NCBI RefSeq assembly: GCF_006171285.1
Contig: NZ_CP040894.1
Span: 1 to 64,000 of the forward strand
DNA from: Leclercia adecarboxylata
GTDB taxonomy: Bacteria; Pseudomonadota; Gammaproteobacteria; Enterobacterales; Enterobacteriaceae
DNA: 64,000 bases
Reading direction: 5' to 3'
Of the stretch, positions 27,130 through 34,989 are shown piece after piece. Below the pieces are notes generated by a model, which saw nothing but the letters and a program-made list of their open reading frames with translations, did not search any database and was not told the origin of the DNA. Position numbers and translations under genes: made by a program. How positions within the stretch are numbered: position 1 is the stretch's first letter; each line of letters begins with the position of its first letter.

Positions 27130-28813
27130 AAGCCTTTAGTAAGTTCTTTGTTTCAGAACCGGCGACAAAACTGTGAATCTGTCGATGGCAATTCGGATGG
27201 AGTAATATCAGGTTCGCCAATTCGTTAGATCCTCCCTTGTGTCTAGGATGGATATGATGCAAATGCCATCCTGTTTCCTGCGTGATCAACTCATGGCACG
27301 ATGGACATCGCATTTTTTGTTTTCTCCAAATGATGTTAAGGCTACGTCTGCCCTTTGCCTGGAGGCTCCAGATCTTTTGAAGTCTCCCTTCAAAGTATTC
27401 CTCATCTTCTGGTAAATACGGATTTGCGTTTCCCCTGATTTTTACATGGCGCTTTATTGCAGTATCCGCGGCTCTGACCAATGAGAATGTTTTTCCTTCA
27501 TGCCCTACGGCGGAGAAGGACCATTCACGCGCACCAATACGCTTGAAGTATTTCTCTTTGATCCAGTACTTGCTTCGTTTGGGATGTCTCCGCTTGCACC
27601 AGTACCAGAGCAACTGCCAGATACGATAATCTACGTAACCGTAGGCTACTTTTGCGATGATATGCTGATGATAATTAGCCCATCCCTTAATAACCGGGTT
27701 AAGTTTTATAATTAACATCTCTGCTGTCGCCGCTAAGTTGTCTTTAACGATTTCCTTTATCTTTCTTAGGACATTTTTCAGGTTTTTAGCTGATGGTTTT
27801 ATAAGAAATTTTCCATCATATTTCCTGATGTTCTGTCCGAGAAAGTCAAATCCATTGTCTATATGGGTGATAAGCGTTTTCTTCGGGGATAAGGAAAGCC
27901 CGCGTTCCGCCATAAAGGCCTCAATAATCGGTTTTACTTTCTCATTTAGCAGTTCAGATGAAATGCCAGTGACCACGAAGTCATCCGCATATCGCACGAC
28001 GTTGATTTTGTACTTCTTCCTGTGGTGGTTAGAATATCCCCCAAATGCTTCCCGGAGTCTTCTTTCCAGCCCATCGAGCGCCATATTAGCCAGCACCGGG
28101 GATATTGGCGACCCCTGCGGTGTGCCTGAATTCGTTGAGTTAAATAGATTATTTTCTATAAATCCCGCTTTCAGCCATTTCTTGAGCACCTGTTTATCCA
28201 ACGGAATGTTGGCAAGCAACCAGTCGTGGCTGATGTTATCGAAGCAGCCTTTGATATCGCCTTCGAGCACCCATTTCGCCGAATGCTTTTTCGCCAGGTT
28301 AATAAACAAGGCTTCTATCGCATCCGCCGTTGAGCGCATAGGGCGAAAACCGTAGCTATTGTAGTCCGCTACTGACTCGGATGCAGGTTCCAACGCTAAC
28401 AGGTATAGTGCCTGCATTGCACGATCCTGCATAGTTGGTATCCCCAGAGGGCGACGAGTGCCGTCAGATTTAGGGATGAGTATTCGACGAAGAGGCCTCG
28501 GGTTATACCCGCTCCGCTTCATTTTACCCAGAGCATTCCACTTCTTCTCGGGAGTGTTCCAAATATCTCCATCAACGCCGGGAGTACTTTTCCCTGCATT
28601 CTCAGTAACCCTTCGTACGGCAATAGTTTTTGCTGAGAAGGATCGAGTCAACATGCGCTGCAAGTATTTCACCTTGCGCCATTGTTGACTCCTTGCAGCC
28701 TTCGCGATACGGACCTGTAGCTTCCTCACCTGTTGATGATTGGTTTTCCAGTCTATGGAATGCCAGTGTATCGGGTGGGAGGACGCAGATGCACTGATGT
28801 CAGCTGCATTCAA
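27128..28813 (-). CDS. ltrA: Group II intron reverse transcriptase/maturase with HNH domain
   Basis: The protein promotes splicing and retrohoming of its intron. The 561-residue product has reverse-transcriptase motifs (RRPLGIPTMQDRAMQ, YGFRPMRSTADAIEAL, GDIKGCFDNISHDWL, GTPQGSPISPVLANM, catalytic VVRYADDFVV, LSPKKTLITH). A maturase domain X follows (KGWANYHQHIIAKVAYGYVD), then a C-terminal HNH endonuclease (CPSCHEL, HLHHIHPRHKGG, HPNCHRQIH). All catalytic residues that I can check are present, so it looks active. ATG 28813 follows an aaggagg-type site. Confidence 0.96.
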   Translation of the reverse strand: MNAADISASASSHPIHWHSIDWKTNHQQVRKLQVRIAKAARSQQWRKVKYLQRMLTRSFSAKTIAVRRVTENAGKSTPGVDGDIWNTPEKKWNALGKMKRSGYNPRPLRRILIPKSDGTRRPLGIPTMQDRAMQALYLLALEPASESVADYNSYGFRPMRSTADAIEALFINLAKKHSAKWVLEGDIKGCFDNISHDWLLANIPLDKQVLKKWLKAGFIENNLFNSTNSGTPQGSPISPVLANMALDGLERRLREAFGGYSNHHRKKYKINVVRYADDFVVTGISSELLNEKVKPIIEAFMAERGLSLSPKKTLITHIDNGFDFLGQNIRKYDGKFLIKPSAKNLKNVLRKIKEIVKDNLAATAEMLIIKLNPVIKGWANYHQHIIAKVAYGYVDYRIWQLLWYWCKRRHPKRSKYWIKEKYFKRIGAREWSFSAVGHEGKTFSLVRAADTAIKRHVKIRGNANPYLPEDEEYFEGRLQKIWSLQAKGRRSLNIIWRKQKMRCPSCHELITQETGWHLHHIHPRHKGGSNELANLILLHPNCHRQIHSFVAGSETKNLLKA

Positions 28814-29451
28814 CTTGCTTTCCTCCTTAGGGATGCTTTACCTGTTTTCTCGCGATTAAAGACCTGATGGAAGTCTGCCCACTTTCGTGTTGAGGCAAAT
28901 TTCGAACCCCTATCCACTCCATTACAGAGCGGCCTTCGCTTTCTCCATCTTCCTTTACCCGCACCCCCAACAACTCACTTTGCAGTTCGTTTGCCTCTAG
29001 GGCAGGAATACGGGCTTACCAAGTTCCATAAACATCACACGGGCGGGGTAGATCTTGCCTATTCACCGGTGGCCTTATTGTCAGCGATATCTCATCCAGT
29101 AAGAGAGTATCCGGCCACGCACCTTTTGGTCTGAGCCTGACAGCAACTTTGGCTCCTTCTACGTCACGATGTTTATCAGCAATTCACATATGTTGATCTT
29201 ACCGCCCAGCCTAGCGTCTCATCCACCTGTTGCTGGTAGAATCCAGGTTTACCCTCGCGGGGACACCCGATGTCGATGACATGACTACATTGTAGGGATG
29301 CTTCATACCTCACCGTTACCAGTGACGCACTATCCTTAGGCTACCGTTAGCTGAATAACGAGTCCCTCTTCCAGATTGGTTGGGACAATGATGAATATGG
29401 CTTACGCCATGAGATTCTATGTATATAATTTCACGACTTCTTGTCGCACAC

Positions 29452-29602
29452 TGAATTCGTAAGCAAGTACGGCAGCGACCTCCCGTTTTCCGTCCTTCAG
29501 GCGGATTTCGCAAAGCGATTTCCTCGTCAGGTAAGTGAATGCCAGCAGTGTGAGACACACTATCAGTACGCACCAGATAACGGTACTTCGCGGCAGTTTA
29601 AT
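29452..29602 (-). pseudogene. hok: 5' exon of hok-type toxin gene (start codon ATT, intron-split)
   Basis: Hok is a ~52-residue membrane toxin of plasmid post-segregational killing. The exon reads (I)[40 protein letters not shown] and AAVLAYEF, clearly Hok. The position of the usual ATG is ATT (29600-29602) after a good aaggag site. The upstream region that should hold the mok frame, promoter and sok antisense RNA is cut about 65 bases away by an unrelated sequence. Loss of leader and start codon implies a dead locus even if the intron splices. Confidence 0.8.
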
Positions 29603-29811
29603 AGCCTTCTTCTCCTTGCGCAGAGCGCAGTAAGCGGCTAATCTAGATGTGTCTAGCATGTAGATCAGCCTCGGTTTGTACTGTCCCCCAAAAGTTGGAC
29701 AGAATAATCGAGGCATCTCAGAAAGAGTCCATGGAATACATGGGCTCTTTTTTGTTTCCTGTTAAAGCTAAATAACGTGTTCCGCAATCGAATTATCCAT
29801 TACGTTGCTTA
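29603..29811. other. Truncated hok leader, IS-end-like sequence and terminator
   Basis: About 65 bases of hok leader end near 29675. Next comes tgtactgtcccccaaaagtt, which looks like the end of an insertion sequence, though no element body is present. A hairpin terminator (29722-29753) follows. Nothing else is recognisable before arsC. Confidence 0.45.
29722..29753 (+). terminator. Intrinsic terminator
   Basis: The stem aaagagtccatg / catgggctcttt has a five-base loop and one mismatch, followed by a T-run on the plus strand. Confidence 0.7.
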
Positions 29812-30237
29812 TTACTTCACCCGTTTCGCTGCTTCATCAATAACCTTTTCGCCATCTTCTTTCGTGAATGCACCCTACTGAGGTTCCGGAATAATTTCCA
29901 GTACCACCTCTGAAGGTCTGCACAGCCGGGTTCCTGCAGGTGTGACAACAATTGGCCGGTTGATAAGAATTGGATGCTGCAGCATCAATTCTATTAGTTG
30001 CTCATCGGTAAACCTGTCTTCTGCAAGCCCCAGTTGCTCATAAGGCTCAACATTCTTACGCAGCAATGCATGTACCGTAATTCCCATATCTGAAATAAGT
30101 TTAATAAGCTCATCGTGGGTCGGGGGTGTATCAAGATAATAAATTATCGTCGGTTCGTTGCCGCTGTTACGGATCATCTCCAGCGTGTTGCGTGAAGTAC
30201 CACAGGCCGGGTTGTGATAGATGGTAATATTGCTCAT
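29812..30237 (-). pseudogene. arsC: arsC, glutaredoxin-coupled arsenate reductase with premature amber codon
   Basis: ArsC reduces arsenate to arsenite for export. The frame from ATG 30237 (MSNITIYHNPACGTSRNTLE) holds the catalytic Cys12 and the arsenate-contacting arginines (HALLRKN, ILINRPIV, GTRLCRPSE). Codon 121 (29875-29877) is TAG where R773-type ArsC has Lys (EPQ-K-GAF). The rest reads on in frame as GAFTKEDGEKVIDEAAKRVK to the TAA at 29812, for a full 141 residues. The 120-residue product keeps the active site but loses the C-terminal helix. With arsB broken, the locus cannot confer normal arsenic resistance. Confidence 0.9.
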
Positions 30238-30250
30238 ATCAGTATCTCAT

Positions 30251-30431
30251 TACAAAGTGACAGAGAGCCGCCACGCCAGCGCGGCCAGGGTGACAAACAG
30301 CACCGGCAGAGTCATGACAATGCCGGTACAGAAGTAATATCACCCAGGTGATCGTCATATTTTTCCGGGCAAGCACATGCAGCCACAGCAGGGTTGCCAG
30401 ACTGCCAATCGGAATGATTTTCGGGCATAAA
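30251..30431 (-). pseudogene. arsB: arsB C-terminal remnant (arsenite permease)
   Basis: Just upstream of arsC the minus strand reads [20 protein letters not shown] and KNMTITW, then after a small frameshift [20 protein letters not shown] with end SVTL, the last 60 or so residues of ArsB. The rest of the gene is gone; homology ends near 30431. It confirms an ancestral ars operon (arsB-arsC) cut by a deletion. Confidence 0.85.
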
Positions 30432-30563
30432 TCATGGCCTCTTTGACGACGCCGGTCGCCGTACTCCCGTCAATCGACAGCGCGCCAAAGGGATGATCGC
30501 CGTTGCAGAACTGGCGCTCGAGCTTTTAGAACACATCCGTCAGTTTATTGGCTGATACGGATA

Positions 30564-30590
30564 CAAAAGGCATCTTCGGGTGCCTTTTTT
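30564..30590 (+). terminator. Intrinsic terminator
   Basis: aaaaggca-tcttcggg-tgcctttttt forms a stem-loop followed by seven T residues on the plus strand. It follows a short open stretch (about 30440-30555, reading QRAKGMIAVAELALELLEHI) that may be the tail of a lost gene. Confidence 0.8.
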
Positions 30591-30592
30591 TA

Positions 30593-30715
30593 TTAAACTT
30601 CCAGCCAAGCTTTCACCCCCTGCAGGTGTAACCACTTCAATATGTCGATCACATCACTGGCAGAGTACACGCCATAGTTCTGGTGCGTTTGCTCCCCTTT
30701 ACATTCAGTCACCAT
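30593..30715 (-). CDS. Possible small ORF or gene remnant (40 residues)
   Basis: It reads MVTECKGEQTHQNYGVYSAS and ends LKWLHLQGVKAWLEV. The frame stays open upstream through TSPVTLDTI, so it may be the end of a longer lost gene. Composition looks coding; no family recognised. Confidence 0.35.
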   Translation of the reverse strand: MVTECKGEQTHQNYGVYSASDVIDILKWLHLQGVKAWLEV

Positions 30716-31066
30716 AATGGTGTCCAGTGTCACAGGTGACGTAAGGAATTAAACCGTAGGCGTAAAAAAGGCAGCAGCCGCAGCTACGGGAACGTCTGAC
30801 CGCAACGGAAAAAGCTTACCGCTCCGGATAAACAGCGGTAACTCTGCGTCAGCAGCAACAGGTAGAAATGCAGAAACGTCTCGATACTATCGAAACAAGG
30901 TAACTGAAACGGTCACGCTGCGTAGAGCAAGGCTGCAATCCATGAAAAAGCAAAATGCCAATAAAGCGAAGAAGCTTAAATTAATCTTGGCTAAGGCGCT
31001 AAATGATGTCACCAAAATGATATATATCCGAGAGCTGAAACAGGCTTGGCGCATCCCCTTTAGCAC
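30716..31066. other. Degenerate region upstream of the partition locus
   Basis: Plus-strand frames look like decayed coding sequence (QPQLRERLTATEKAYRSG-stop, then LRQQQQVEMQKRLDTIETR-stop). A 42-codon open stretch follows at about 30942-31070 (MKKQNANKAKKLKLILAKAL). No intact gene is assigned. Confidence 0.35.
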
Positions 31067-31200
31067 TTAATTACTCAAATACTCATTTGAGTAAAAACAC
31101 ATTTTTTCATTTACACATTTTTTTTGGTGCGATAAAGTCAGCACTCAAAAACTCATAACAGTAAATACTCATTTACTCATGTGAGTAAAAGTTGTAAAAA
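31067..31200. promoter_or_regulatory. parH: ParF/ParG centromere and promoter with ACTC/GAGT repeats
   Basis: Tetramers ACTC and their complement GAGT recur many times (ttactcaaatactcatttga, gcactcaaaaactcataac, atttactcatgtgagtaaa) directly upstream of parF. In TP228 such repeats form the centromere and operator bound by ParG. More copies flank parG (31836-31880 and 32117-32160). Confidence 0.8.
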
Positions 31201-31212
31201 ATGAGGCGCTAA

Positions 31213-31830
31213 ATGAAAGTTATATCTTTTCTGAATCCTAAGGGCGGAAGCGGTAAAACTACCGTGACAATCAACGTTAGTACCAGCATTGCAAAAAAAC
31301 ATCGTGTAGCAGTTGTCGACACAGATCCACAGCAAAGCCTGGCGAACTGGAACAAAGCAGAAAAAGCAAACTTCGATGTTTTTACTGCTGCATCTGAGAA
31401 AGATGTCTATACCATCAGAAAAGAACTGGCGGACTATGACTATGTCATCATCGATGGCGCTGGCGCTCTTTCTGTTATAACTGCAGCTGCTGTGATGGTT
31501 AGTGACCTGGTCATCATCCCGGTTACGCCGTCACCTCTTGATTTTTCTGCCTCTGGTGCAGTTATCAGTGTTCTTGAAGCACAGTCGTATAACAGACCGG
31601 TAGAATGCCGCTTCCTTATCACACGCAAAATCGAGCAAGCAACAATGCTCACTGTGTTACGGGAAAGTATCACTGCAACAGGTATCGCTTCCTTAAAAAC
31701 TACAATCACGCAGCGGCAGAGCTACGTTAAATCTGTGCTTGAGGGAGAGACTGTATTTGATACCAATGACGGTGCAGCGAAAGGCGAGATAGAAGTTCTG
31801 GCAGGTGAAATCCTCAAGTTAGTTGATTAA
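31213..31830 (+). CDS. parF: ParF, ParA-type partition ATPase
   Basis: ParF polymerises on the nucleoid with ATP to segregate plasmid copies. The 205-residue protein starts MKVISFLNPKGGSGKTTVTI with the deviant Walker A motif (KGGSGKT, residues 10-16). It has the VVDTDPQQSLANW Walker A' region, a DYVIIDGAG Walker B and the IPVTPSPLDFSASGAV loop, colinear with TP228 ParF. The small size without an N-terminal HTH marks type Ib. parG follows after 52 bases containing operator repeats. Confidence 0.95.
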   Translation: MKVISFLNPKGGSGKTTVTINVSTSIAKKHRVAVVDTDPQQSLANWNKAEKANFDVFTAASEKDVYTIRKELADYDYVIIDGAGALSVITAAAVMVSDLVIIPVTPSPLDFSASGAVISVLEAQSYNRPVECRFLITRKIEQATMLTVLRESITATGIASLKTTITQRQSYVKSVLEGETVFDTNDGAAKGEIEVLAGEILKLVD

Positions 31831-31835
31831 ATACA

Positions 31836-31880
31836 CATTTACACATAAACTCAAATGAGTAAATGTGTATTGGAGTAATT
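31836..31880. promoter_or_regulatory. ACTC/GAGT operator repeats between parF and parG
   Basis: tttacacataaactcaaatg and gagtaaatgtgtattggagt contain dyad copies of the ParG tetramers found upstream of parF, suggesting separate ParG control of parG. Confidence 0.6.
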
Positions 31881-31882
31881 CA

Positions 31883-32122
31883 ATGAGTTTAGTAAAGCAG
31901 AATCGCAATCAGCCAGCACCTGCAAAGGTGATGACTTTCGGTGAAAACAGAGACTTAAATAAAGTCATTTCGACAGCACCTGCGGCTGTACAAAAGCGTT
32001 TGAACTTCAACATGCCAGAAGATAAACATCAAAGACTGAAAGCCGCATGTGCTCGAAAAGGAGTATCGATTTCTGACGTGATGAATGATCTTGTCGATGC
32101 ATGGCTAAAAGAGAATGAGTAA
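31883..32122 (+). CDS. parG: ParG, ribbon-helix-helix centromere-binding protein
   Basis: ParG binds the ACTC repeats, represses parFG and stimulates ParF. The 79-residue product (MSLVKQNRNQPAPAKVMTFG) has a flexible N-terminal tail with the conserved MTFGENRDLNKV segment, and a C-terminal RHH fold (VQKRLNFNMPEDKHQRLKAA, GVSISDVMNDLVDAWLKENE). ATG 31883 gives the TP228 length and starts after a ggagtaatt site; an upstream in-frame ATG at 31865 would run into the operator. Confidence 0.93.
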   Translation: MSLVKQNRNQPAPAKVMTFGENRDLNKVISTAPAAVQKRLNFNMPEDKHQRLKAACARKGVSISDVMNDLVDAWLKENE

Positions 32123-32510
32123 ATGATATTTTACTCCTAAACTCATTTACTCAAATTTTCATTAGGCTATTTGTCTACGCTTATCAAAATTGGGTTATGG
32201 TCAATGTCAGTTAACAAACCATGAACTACGAGTCCGGTTCGAAGGATACAATCGTAGTGCTCGCCACAGCCTGTGACCGGGCTTGCCCGCGAACAGGCGA
32301 GGAAGCGCAATTGCTTAAGGATCGAAGGTAGCACTTACGCTCGAAACACGACCTTGCATATGCTTCTGTAGCATCATGATTAATATCAATTTTATTCACA
32401 TATCCAACGGATAGATCAATTATTCAGATCAATATACAGATCATGTAAGTACAAAAGAGATCACTCTCCCTATAAGCATATGATCCATAATTAAAAAAAC
32501 AGGATTCTGA
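32123..32510. other. Region between parG and the iterons: further ACTC repeats and a GATC-rich block
   Basis: Just after parG more ACTC repeats occur (32117-32160). Then follow about 230 bases with no gene. At about 32413-32495 five GATC (Dam) sites are spread over an AT-rich stretch (gatcaattattcagatcaat, cagatcatg, gagatcactc, tgatccat), typical of origins that need methylation-linked control. Confidence 0.6.
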
Positions 32511-32644
32511 CGGTTACTTTCATAAAAAAAGCGGTTACTTTCATGACCGTAGCGTTTACTTTCATAACTGAGGCGGTTATTTTCATAACCTAGATGCGGT
32601 TACTATCATAATTATGGCTGCTTTTACTCACTGGATGTGGATAA
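32511..32644. promoter_or_regulatory. oriV: Replication origin: five direct iterons and a DnaA box
   Basis: Five copies of a gcggttactttcataa-type iteron start at 32511, 32531, 32552, 32573 and 32596, spaced about two helical turns. A perfect DnaA box (tgtggataa, 32636-32644) abuts the rep start codon. The arrangement is that of RepFIB-type origins, where Rep binding to these repeats also autoregulates rep. Confidence 0.88.
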
Positions 32645-33517
32645 ATGGAAAATTCTGAAGCGCAGCAAAGTCCTTTTGCTATCAACAAGAAAGGTTCTGG
32701 AGAAAGTTATGAACTGACTCCGAACAGTAATAAGACAGTTCAGCCTGTAGCTCTGTTACGTCTTAGCGTGTTTACTCCTGTGTCGCCAAAGGAAAAGGGA
32801 AAACGCGATTTTCTGATTGATGCTTCTGAAGAACTATCCAGCTTGGAGGTGGCTCGACAGGAAGGCTATACCAACATCAAAATTCAGGGCGCAAAGCTCG
32901 GCATGTCAACTGACTTTAAAACCTGGATTGGCATCATTTCTGCTTTCTCCAAGTACGGATATACTGCGGATAAAATTTGTCTGCCGTTCTCTGAGTTTGC
33001 GAGGATGTGCGGCCTCCGGCCAACAGATATCAATGGACGTGCCCGTAACCGGTTAAGTGAGGCACTGTTTAACCTATCCAGCGTTACTCTCTCGTTTCGT
33101 AGCCAGGATGGAAAGCGCAGCCTCGTTACTCACCTTGTGCAGCGTGCCCAGCTGGACATGGATACTAATATGGTCGAATTAGTCGGTGACCCAAGCCTCT
33201 GGGAATTATATCGCTACGATCATAAGGTTCTGCTTGGTCTGAAAGCACTCTCGGCGCTGTCACGTAAAGAGTCTGCTCAGTCTCTGTATGTCTATTTCGA
33301 AAGCATGCCAGCAGGCACGCTGTACGTCTCTATGAAGCGTCTACGTGAAAGGCTTGCTATGGAATCTCAGGTTAAAGACCAGAATGCAACCATACGGCGC
33401 GCGATGAAGGATCTGAAGAGCATTGGTTATCTTGATTACAACGAGACCAAAAAAGGTCGGGAAATCATGTTCATTGTTCATAACCGCTCGCCGCGACTCG
33501 CGTTGACCGTCGCATGA
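32645..33517 (+). CDS. repB: RepFIB-like replication initiator (Rep_3 superfamily)
   Basis: The initiator binds the flanking iterons to start plasmid replication. The 290-residue product reads MENSEAQQSPFAINKKGSGE and LTPNSNKTVQPVALLRLSVF, with DFKTWIGIISAFSKYG, the LSALSRKESAQSLYVYFES region and a second winged helix ending RRAMKDLKSIGYLDYNETKK. These correspond to the tandem winged helices of RepFIB/Rep_3 proteins. Iterons on both sides and the adjacent tyrosine recombinase also fit RepFIB. I cannot name the exact replicon type without a reference set. Confidence 0.92.
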   Translation: MENSEAQQSPFAINKKGSGESYELTPNSNKTVQPVALLRLSVFTPVSPKEKGKRDFLIDASEELSSLEVARQEGYTNIKIQGAKLGMSTDFKTWIGIISAFSKYGYTADKICLPFSEFARMCGLRPTDINGRARNRLSEALFNLSSVTLSFRSQDGKRSLVTHLVQRAQLDMDTNMVELVGDPSLWELYRYDHKVLLGLKALSALSRKESAQSLYVYFESMPAGTLYVSMKRLRERLAMESQVKDQNATIRRAMKDLKSIGYLDYNETKKGREIMFIVHNRSPRLALTVA

Positions 33518-33518
33518 A

Positions 33519-33731
33519 GGCGGTCACATTCATAACAATGACGCTACAAGGCGGTCATATTCATAATATTCCAATCAAAAACGGTCGTTTTCATAAGTGC
33601 AGCCTATTCTGAGGGCTTTACGCCGTTTAAATGAGCCGAGTTTTATGAACGCAGCGATATCTTATCTGTGAGCAAGTTATGAAAGTAACCGCCTGTTTTG
33701 AATGCTCCCGCCCATTTATGATAGTGACCGC
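33519..33731. repeat. Downstream iterons (incompatibility/copy control)
   Basis: Three direct iterons (ggcggtcacattcataa at 33519, ggcggtcatattcataa at 33550, acggtcgttttcataa at 33581) are followed by two inverted ones (ttatgaaagtaaccgcc at 33677, ttatgatagtgaccgc at 33716). Oppositely oriented repeats downstream of rep are a feature of RepFIB and can titrate or handcuff Rep. Confidence 0.85.
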
Positions 33732-33803
33732 TTTCCGTTGGATGTTAGTTATCTACACGAAACAGACATTAAGTTAGCTAAGCCATTTTTATCGTGAACA
33801 GGG

Positions 33804-34571
33804 CTAACGATTGCCGCGCAGAAGCTGCAGCGCATCCTGCGTATCGAGTGAGAACCGGACCTGCTGACTGGCGGCCACATCGAGCGCAAATATCTTTGTG
33901 TACACTTCCGTTGATTCAAACTTCTTGTGCCCCATCAGGACCTGCAGAATCTTCGGGTGAACATGGCCATATAAAAGGTGCATTGCGAAGCTGTGTCTGA
34001 ACGTATGCGGGCTGACCGGAATACTGAATCTCACGCCGTCCCGTTCCGCTGCGTCGACGGCACGCTCAAGCCAGTTGCGTACTGTCCGGTCGGTAACTCC
34101 CCAGACCGGCATGGCCCGATGTTCACCTATTAGCTTGTCGTCCTCGAATCTTTCCCGCGTGCTCGCAAATAGCCGACGCATTTCATCCACGTATCCGGGG
34201 TCTGACAGCGGGATCACCCGGTTCGCACTTTTTTCCTTTTTCGGGCGACCGCCAGCTGTGCGGCGTTGTTTGGCCGTACGGACCACCACGTGCGGGATCT
34301 CATCATTGAGGTGAAAGTCCCTTCTTCTGAGTGCCAGTGTTTCGTTGAGGCGTGCGCCGGTGTTCCACAGCGTGTTAATAAAGGCGTGTTGATTCCAGTC
34401 GGGTAAGTAATGCAGCAGACCAGCCACTTCCGGTGCCAGAAGGTATTTAGGCATCTCGTTATAGTGCCTGGCCATTTCCCGCAGCGAGAGAGCCCGGCCG
34501 TAGTCAAACGGTGCAGAAGTAGCAGTCACCTGCAGGGCAGGGGAGTGATGAACAAAAGCGGGCAGATTCAT
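33804..34571 (-). CDS. ResD-like tyrosine recombinase 1
   Basis: Such enzymes resolve plasmid multimers at a site near the replicon. The 255-residue protein has the catalytic set Arg (TLWNTGARLNETLAL), His-x-x-Arg (SPHTFRHSFAMHLL), His (LQVLMGHKKFES) and Tyr (TEVYTKIF). It is convergent with rep, the RepFIB arrangement. It shares many residues with recombinase 2 (34990-35769) but is clearly diverged from it, so the pair is an old duplication or two independent modules. Confidence 0.9.
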   Translation of the reverse strand: MNLPAFVHHSPALQVTATSAPFDYGRALSLREMARHYNEMPKYLLAPEVAGLLHYLPDWNQHAFINTLWNTGARLNETLALRRRDFHLNDEIPHVVVRTAKQRRTAGGRPKKEKSANRVIPLSDPGYVDEMRRLFASTRERFEDDKLIGEHRAMPVWGVTDRTVRNWLERAVDAAERDGVRFSIPVSPHTFRHSFAMHLLYGHVHPKILQVLMGHKKFESTEVYTKIFALDVAASQQVRFSLDTQDALQLLRGNR

Positions 34572-34989
34572 AACGCACCTGGCGATAAGGATGCGCTACG
34601 CAAAATCTGGCCCGATAACCCCCGTTAACCGTGTCATTTTTCACGTAGCGCAATCTGGTGAAGTTCTGGTTCCATTTTCGCCGCTGCCGGCGTCGGAAAC
34701 TACGGAAAAAACCCGCAGAGCCGGGATCTTACATTTTCCTGTTTCTGGAAATATACCATAAAAAGGAAAGAGATAATTTAGCAGGCTGATCAGAGAAGGA
34801 TCCAAAATGGATCCTTTTTCCTTGGATGATGTGGTGATCGGGTGGTGGTAAGGCCCATATGATGTGTTCTGTGACAAACTGCCCCCGGTGAGGCAGCGCT
34901 TCCTGAAAATACAGAAACCGGAAAGGGCAGTAAATCAGGGTAAGGCGAGACAAGCCCGCCGGGAGTATCAGTTAGGTAGTGATGCTGTC
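34572..34989. other. Intergenic region between the two recombinase genes
   Basis: No gene seen. It holds a strong hairpin terminator at 34795-34817 (aggatcc-aaaat-ggatcct followed by a T-run). It could contain the recombination site of one recombinase, but I could not define one. Confidence 0.5.
34795..34817 (+). terminator. Intrinsic terminator between recombinase genes
   Basis: agaaggatcc-aaaat-ggatccttttt is a perfect stem with a T-run on the plus strand. The A-rich left flank gives weaker function on the minus strand. Confidence 0.7.

Larger units (their letters stand above)
27060..29451 (-). mobile_element. Bacterial group II intron inserted in a hok gene
   Basis: The 2392-nt intron runs on the minus strand from GTGTGCGAC (5' end, complement of 29451), which fits the GUGYG consensus, to ...GTCTGCTAC at 27060. 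It contains the reverse transcriptase ORF 27128-28813 and a 638-nt 5' ribozyme part (28814-29451). Domain V and a domain VI with matching stem lie near the 3' end. It is in the same orientation as hok, so splicing from hok RNA would be possible. Boundaries come from joining the hok exons in frame and from the domain VI fold. Confidence 0.85.

Noticed and set aside
27738..28355. 205-codon plus-strand ORF opposite the intron reverse transcriptase
   Set aside because: Antisense to the RT core motifs.
29330..29451. Alternative 5' end of the intron at GTGCG (complement of 29330)
   Set aside because: It would leave 121 bases of non-hok sequence in the 5' exon and break the frame; GTGTGCG at 29451 directly follows hok coding sequence.
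31060..32160. ACTC/GAGT repeats as a CRISPR-like array
   Set aside because: The repeats are tetramers with irregular spacing around parFG, fitting ParG sites and not CRISPR repeats and spacers.
32511..32611. Direct repeats as a CRISPR array
   Set aside because: Repeats of about 16 bp with 5-7 bp gaps beside rep are iterons; no cas genes are present.
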